Below, piece after piece: positions 5,827 through 8,182 of a DNA stretch of 8,182 nucleotides (positions within the stretch are counted from its first letter, which is position 1; each line of letters begins with the position of its first letter). Made by a program: the position numbers and the translations under genes. The notes below the pieces were generated by a model that was not told where the DNA came from, did no database searches, and was given only the letters and a program-made list of their open reading frames with translations. This DNA is from Flavobacteriia bacterium (GTDB lineage Bacteria > Bacteroidota > Bacteroidia > Flavobacteriales > Flavobacteriaceae), in NCBI GenBank assembly GCA_018500075.1, contig JAHBAN010000071.1:1-8182 (forward strand). Reading direction: 5' to 3'.

Positions 5827-6984
5827 ATGGCGGTGATAAATCGGATTGCGGGGTTTGCTGATGAGATGGCGGGCTGGCGGCGCCATATTCATATGCACCC
5901 CGAATTGGCGCTTGAGTGTCACGCGACCGCCGCTTTTGTTGTGGAGCGGCTCAAGGAATTTGGTGTGGACGAAATCCATGAGGGGATCGCCACGAGCGGC
6001 GTTGTCGCGATCATCCAGGGGTCCGGCGCGGGGCCGTGCACCGGGCTGCGCGCGGATATGGACGCGCTGCCGATGCAGGAGGAGACGGGGGCGGAATGGG
6101 CCAGCAAGACACCCGGCAAGATGCACGCTTGCGGCCATGACGGGCACACGGCGATGCTTTTGGGTGCGGCGAAATATTTGAGCGAGACGCGCAATTTCAA
6201 GGGCCGTGTCGCGCTGATCTTCCAGCCCGCTGAAGAGGCGATTGGCGGCGGGCGTATCATGGTGGAAGAGGGCATGATGGAGCGCTTTCAGATTGACGAG
6301 GTTTATGCGCTGCACACCGACCCTTTTGCCAAGGCGGGCGAGCTGCGCACGGTGGCCGGGCCGATCATGGCGGCGGTTGATGAATGGGAGATCACCGTGA
6401 AGGGCGTGGGCGGGCACGCGGCCTATCCGCATACCTGCCGCGACCCGATGATTGCAGCGATGAGCACGGGGCTGGCGCTTCAGACGATTGCGGCCAGAAA
6501 TGCCGACCCGATTGACCCTATTGTGGTCTCTGTCACGCAGTTTCATGGCGGCACGGCGAGCAATATCATTGCCGATGAGATCAAACTGAGCGGAACGGTG
6601 CGCACCTTTAGCGAGACCAACCGCGACTTGGCGGAGCGGCGCATCAAGGAGATTGCCGCGGCGCAGGCGGCGAGCTTTGAGATGCGTGCCGAGGTGGACT
6701 ATCTGCGCAGCTACCCTGCGACGGTGAACCATGCCGCACAGGTCGAAAAATCGGCGGCTGTGGCGCGGGAAGTTGTGGGCGCGGAGCTGGTGATCACCGA
6801 TTTGCCGCCCGAGATGGGCGCGGAAGACTTTTCTTATATGCTCAACGCGCGCCCAGGTGCGTTTTACTTTATCGGGCAGGGGATCGGGCCATCGGTGCAC
6901 CACCCTGCGTTTGATTTTAATGACGAGATTGCGCCGATTGGCGCTTCGTTTTTTGCGCGGCTCATCGAGACGCTGCATCAATAG
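5827..6984 (+). CDS. M20-family amidohydrolase/aminoacylase, HipO-like, first paralogue
   Basis: A 385-residue cytosolic metallopeptidase of family M20 (subfamily D, hippurate hydrolase / N-acyl-amino-acid amidohydrolase group), of normal length. It would cleave the amide of an N-acyl amino acid to acid plus amino acid. Metal and catalytic residues are complete: H100-A-C102-G-H104-D, Q-P-A-E136-E137 with E136 as general base, H163 and H358/H359 in the C-terminal VHHPAFDFND. ADMDALPM (76-83) and MGAEDFSYM (330-338) are further family signatures. The lid domain lies at about 180-290. The spacing to the next gene is 12 bp and the pair is surely co-transcribed. It is about 63% identical to that neighbour by hand count. 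The HTDP at 163-166 differs from the HNGP of the neighbour, next to a metal ligand. Substrate unknown. Confidence 0.94.
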   Translation: MAVINRIAGFADEMAGWRRHIHMHPELALECHATAAFVVERLKEFGVDEIHEGIATSGVVAIIQGSGAGPCTGLRADMDALPMQEETGAEWASKTPGKMHACGHDGHTAMLLGAAKYLSETRNFKGRVALIFQPAEEAIGGGRIMVEEGMMERFQIDEVYALHTDPFAKAGELRTVAGPIMAAVDEWEITVKGVGGHAAYPHTCRDPMIAAMSTGLALQTIAARNADPIDPIVVSVTQFHGGTASNIIADEIKLSGTVRTFSETNRDLAERRIKEIAAAQAASFEMRAEVDYLRSYPATVNHAAQVEKSAAVAREVVGAELVITDLPPEMGAEDFSYMLNARPGAFYFIGQGIGPSVHHPAFDFNDEIAPIGASFFARLIETLHQ

Positions 6985-6996
6985 GGAGACGACATC

Positions 6997-8160
6997 ATGC
7001 CAGTGATCAACCGTATTGCCGGGTTTGCCGAGGAGATGACCGCGTGGCGGCGCCATGTTCATATGCACCCCGAGCTGGGACGCGACTGTCACGAGACGGC
7101 GGCTTTTGTTGTGGAGCGATTGACGGAGTTTGGCATCACCGAGATCACGACGGGCTGGGCGGAGTCTGGTGTTGTCGCGGTGATTGAGGGGCAGGGCGCG
7201 GGGCCGGTGATTGGCCTCAGAGCCGATATGGACGCGCTGCCGATGGAGGAGATCACGGGGCTGGACTATGCCAGCAAAACGCCCGGCAAGATGCACGCTT
7301 GCGGCCATGACGGGCACACGGCGATGCTGCTTGGCGCGGCGAAATATCTGGCGGAGACGCGCAATTTTACGGGCAAGGCTGTGCTGATTTTCCAGCCGGA
7401 TGAGGAAGGCGGCGGCGGCGGTGAAGCCATGGTGCAGGAAGGCATGATGGAGCGCTTCGGGATTGACGAGGTCTATGCCATTCACAATGGCCCCGGCCTT
7501 GAGGCGGGGCAGGTGGCGATGGTCGCCGGGCCGATCATGGCGGCGGTGGACAGTTTTTATATCGACATCCAAGGCAAGGGCGGGCACGGGGCGATGCCGC
7601 ACGAGAGTGTCGACCCTGTTGTGGCGGCTGTGGGCATGGTACAGGCGATCCAGACCATTGTGAGCCGCAACAATGATGCGCAGGAGCGGCTTGTCGTCTC
7701 TGTCACCCAGATCAACACGGGGACGGCGACCAATATCATCCCCGACACCGCGCGCATCTGTGGCACGGTGCGCAGCTTTGATGCCCATGTGCGCGATATG
7801 GTGGAGCAGCGCATGGGCGAGATTGTTGCCGGGCAGGCGGCGAGCTATGGGGTGAGCGCCACGCTCACCTATGACCGCGGCTATCCGGCGACTGTGAATG
7901 ACGCGGGCAGGACCGCGTTTGCCGCCGAGGTGGCGCGCGAGATTGTCGGCGCTGCTCTGGTGGACGAAGAGGCCAAGCCGATGATGGCGGCGGAGGATTT
8001 TTCCTATATGCTTGAGCAGCGTCCCGGAACCTATGCTTTTGTCGGCAATGGCGCGGGCGCGATGGTGCATCATCCGGCCTATGACTTTAACGATGCGATT
8101 GCGCCTGTGGGCGCGTCTTTCCTTGCGCGGCTGGTTGAGAAGGCGGCACCGCTCGGCTAA
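6997..8160 (+). CDS. M20-family amidohydrolase/aminoacylase, HipO-like, second paralogue
   Basis: A 387-residue protein that aligns with the first M20 protein essentially without gaps. It keeps the metal site (C102, H104, E136, E137, H163, H358) and the AEDFSYM signature. Residue 135, just before the catalytic glutamate, is Asp (QPDEE) where most relatives and the neighbour have Ala. A GGGAG ribosome-binding site (6984-6988) overlaps the end of the upstream stop codon and lies 8 nt before the ATG, which indicates one operon. The two proteins are about 76% identical over the first 160 residues but only about 49% over residues 161-290, the lid/dimerisation part. That suggests different acyl or amino-acid preferences, or a possible heterodimer. 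The TAA at 8158-8160 is three bases before the adapter, so the gene is complete but anything downstream is lost. Confidence 0.94.
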   Translation: MPVINRIAGFAEEMTAWRRHVHMHPELGRDCHETAAFVVERLTEFGITEITTGWAESGVVAVIEGQGAGPVIGLRADMDALPMEEITGLDYASKTPGKMHACGHDGHTAMLLGAAKYLAETRNFTGKAVLIFQPDEEGGGGGEAMVQEGMMERFGIDEVYAIHNGPGLEAGQVAMVAGPIMAAVDSFYIDIQGKGGHGAMPHESVDPVVAAVGMVQAIQTIVSRNNDAQERLVVSVTQINTGTATNIIPDTARICGTVRSFDAHVRDMVEQRMGEIVAGQAASYGVSATLTYDRGYPATVNDAGRTAFAAEVAREIVGAALVDEEAKPMMAAEDFSYMLEQRPGTYAFVGNGAGAMVHHPAYDFNDAIAPVGASFLARLVEKAAPLG

Positions 8161-8163
8161 GGC

Positions 8164-8182
8164 CTGTCTCTTATACACATCT
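8164..8182 (-). other. Tn5/Nextera mosaic-end adapter (right end)
   Basis: The last 19 bases, CTGTCTCTTATACACATCT, are the exact reverse complement of bases 1-19. They are the second mosaic end of a tagmented fragment. On the minus strand they would give a false N-terminus MYKRQ (GTG TAT AAG AGA CAG). Confidence 0.97.

Noticed and set aside
5569..8178. An 869-codon open frame on the minus strand antisense to both M20 genes
   Set aside because: It is arginine/histidine-rich with no family similarity, starts inside the adapter (MYKRQ), and mirrors the codon structure of two well-supported M20 genes; such antisense frames are common in high-GC DNA.
1..8182. Composite transposon bounded by inverted 19-bp ends
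   Set aside because: The ends are the engineered mosaic-end sequence, there is no transposase or cargo typical of Tn5, and the positions coincide with the window ends.

Overview
The window looks like an 8.2 kb chromosomal fragment from a high-GC alphaproteobacterium, most likely of the Rhodobacterales/Roseobacter type. That placement is an inference from GC-rich third codon positions, the style of the proteins (a HipO-like M20 pair next to mazG, a Roseobacter-like sulfotransferase-fold protein, a FutA-type Fe(III)-binding protein) and operators that match the alphaproteobacterial RirA pattern TGA-N9-TCA. Both ends are the 19-bp Tn5/Nextera mosaic end in inverted orientation. The piece is therefore a tagmented sequencing fragment whose ends are artificial, and only about 20..8163 is genomic.

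Layout from left to right: a 3'-truncated PhzF-family isomerase gene (- strand, 20..386); a divergent 10-TM DMT/EamA exporter (+, 501..1397); a two-gene minus-strand operon of a nucleoside hydrolase (1837..2778) and a GNAT acetyltransferase (1394..1840), joined by an ATGA overlap; a divergent sulfotransferase-like gene (+, 2905..3792); a minus-strand intrinsic terminator; a periplasmic Fe(III)-binding ABC protein gene (-, 3855..4865) with a promoter and two tandem TGA-N9-TCA palindromes; mazG (-, 4937..5764); and, divergent from mazG, two tandem M20 amidohydrolase paralogues (+, 5827..6984 and 6997..8160). No intergenic gap exceeds about 126 bp. I see no tRNA, rRNA, CRISPR array, insertion sequence or phage gene.

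Most of the window is ordinary housekeeping and catabolic content: purine/pyrimidine nucleoside salvage, NTP sanitation by MazG, deacylation of N-acyl amino acids, metabolite export and iron uptake. The genes do not form one pathway. The best signal is the iron-gene control region. One palindrome lies between the predicted -35 and -10 boxes, and the other lies across the last codons of mazG so that one conserved triplet of the operator is also the mazG stop codon. The second is the M20 pair, about 63% identical by hand count, with the differences concentrated in the lid/dimerisation domain, as expected after duplication and change of substrate. I found no convincing undescribed multi-gene system.
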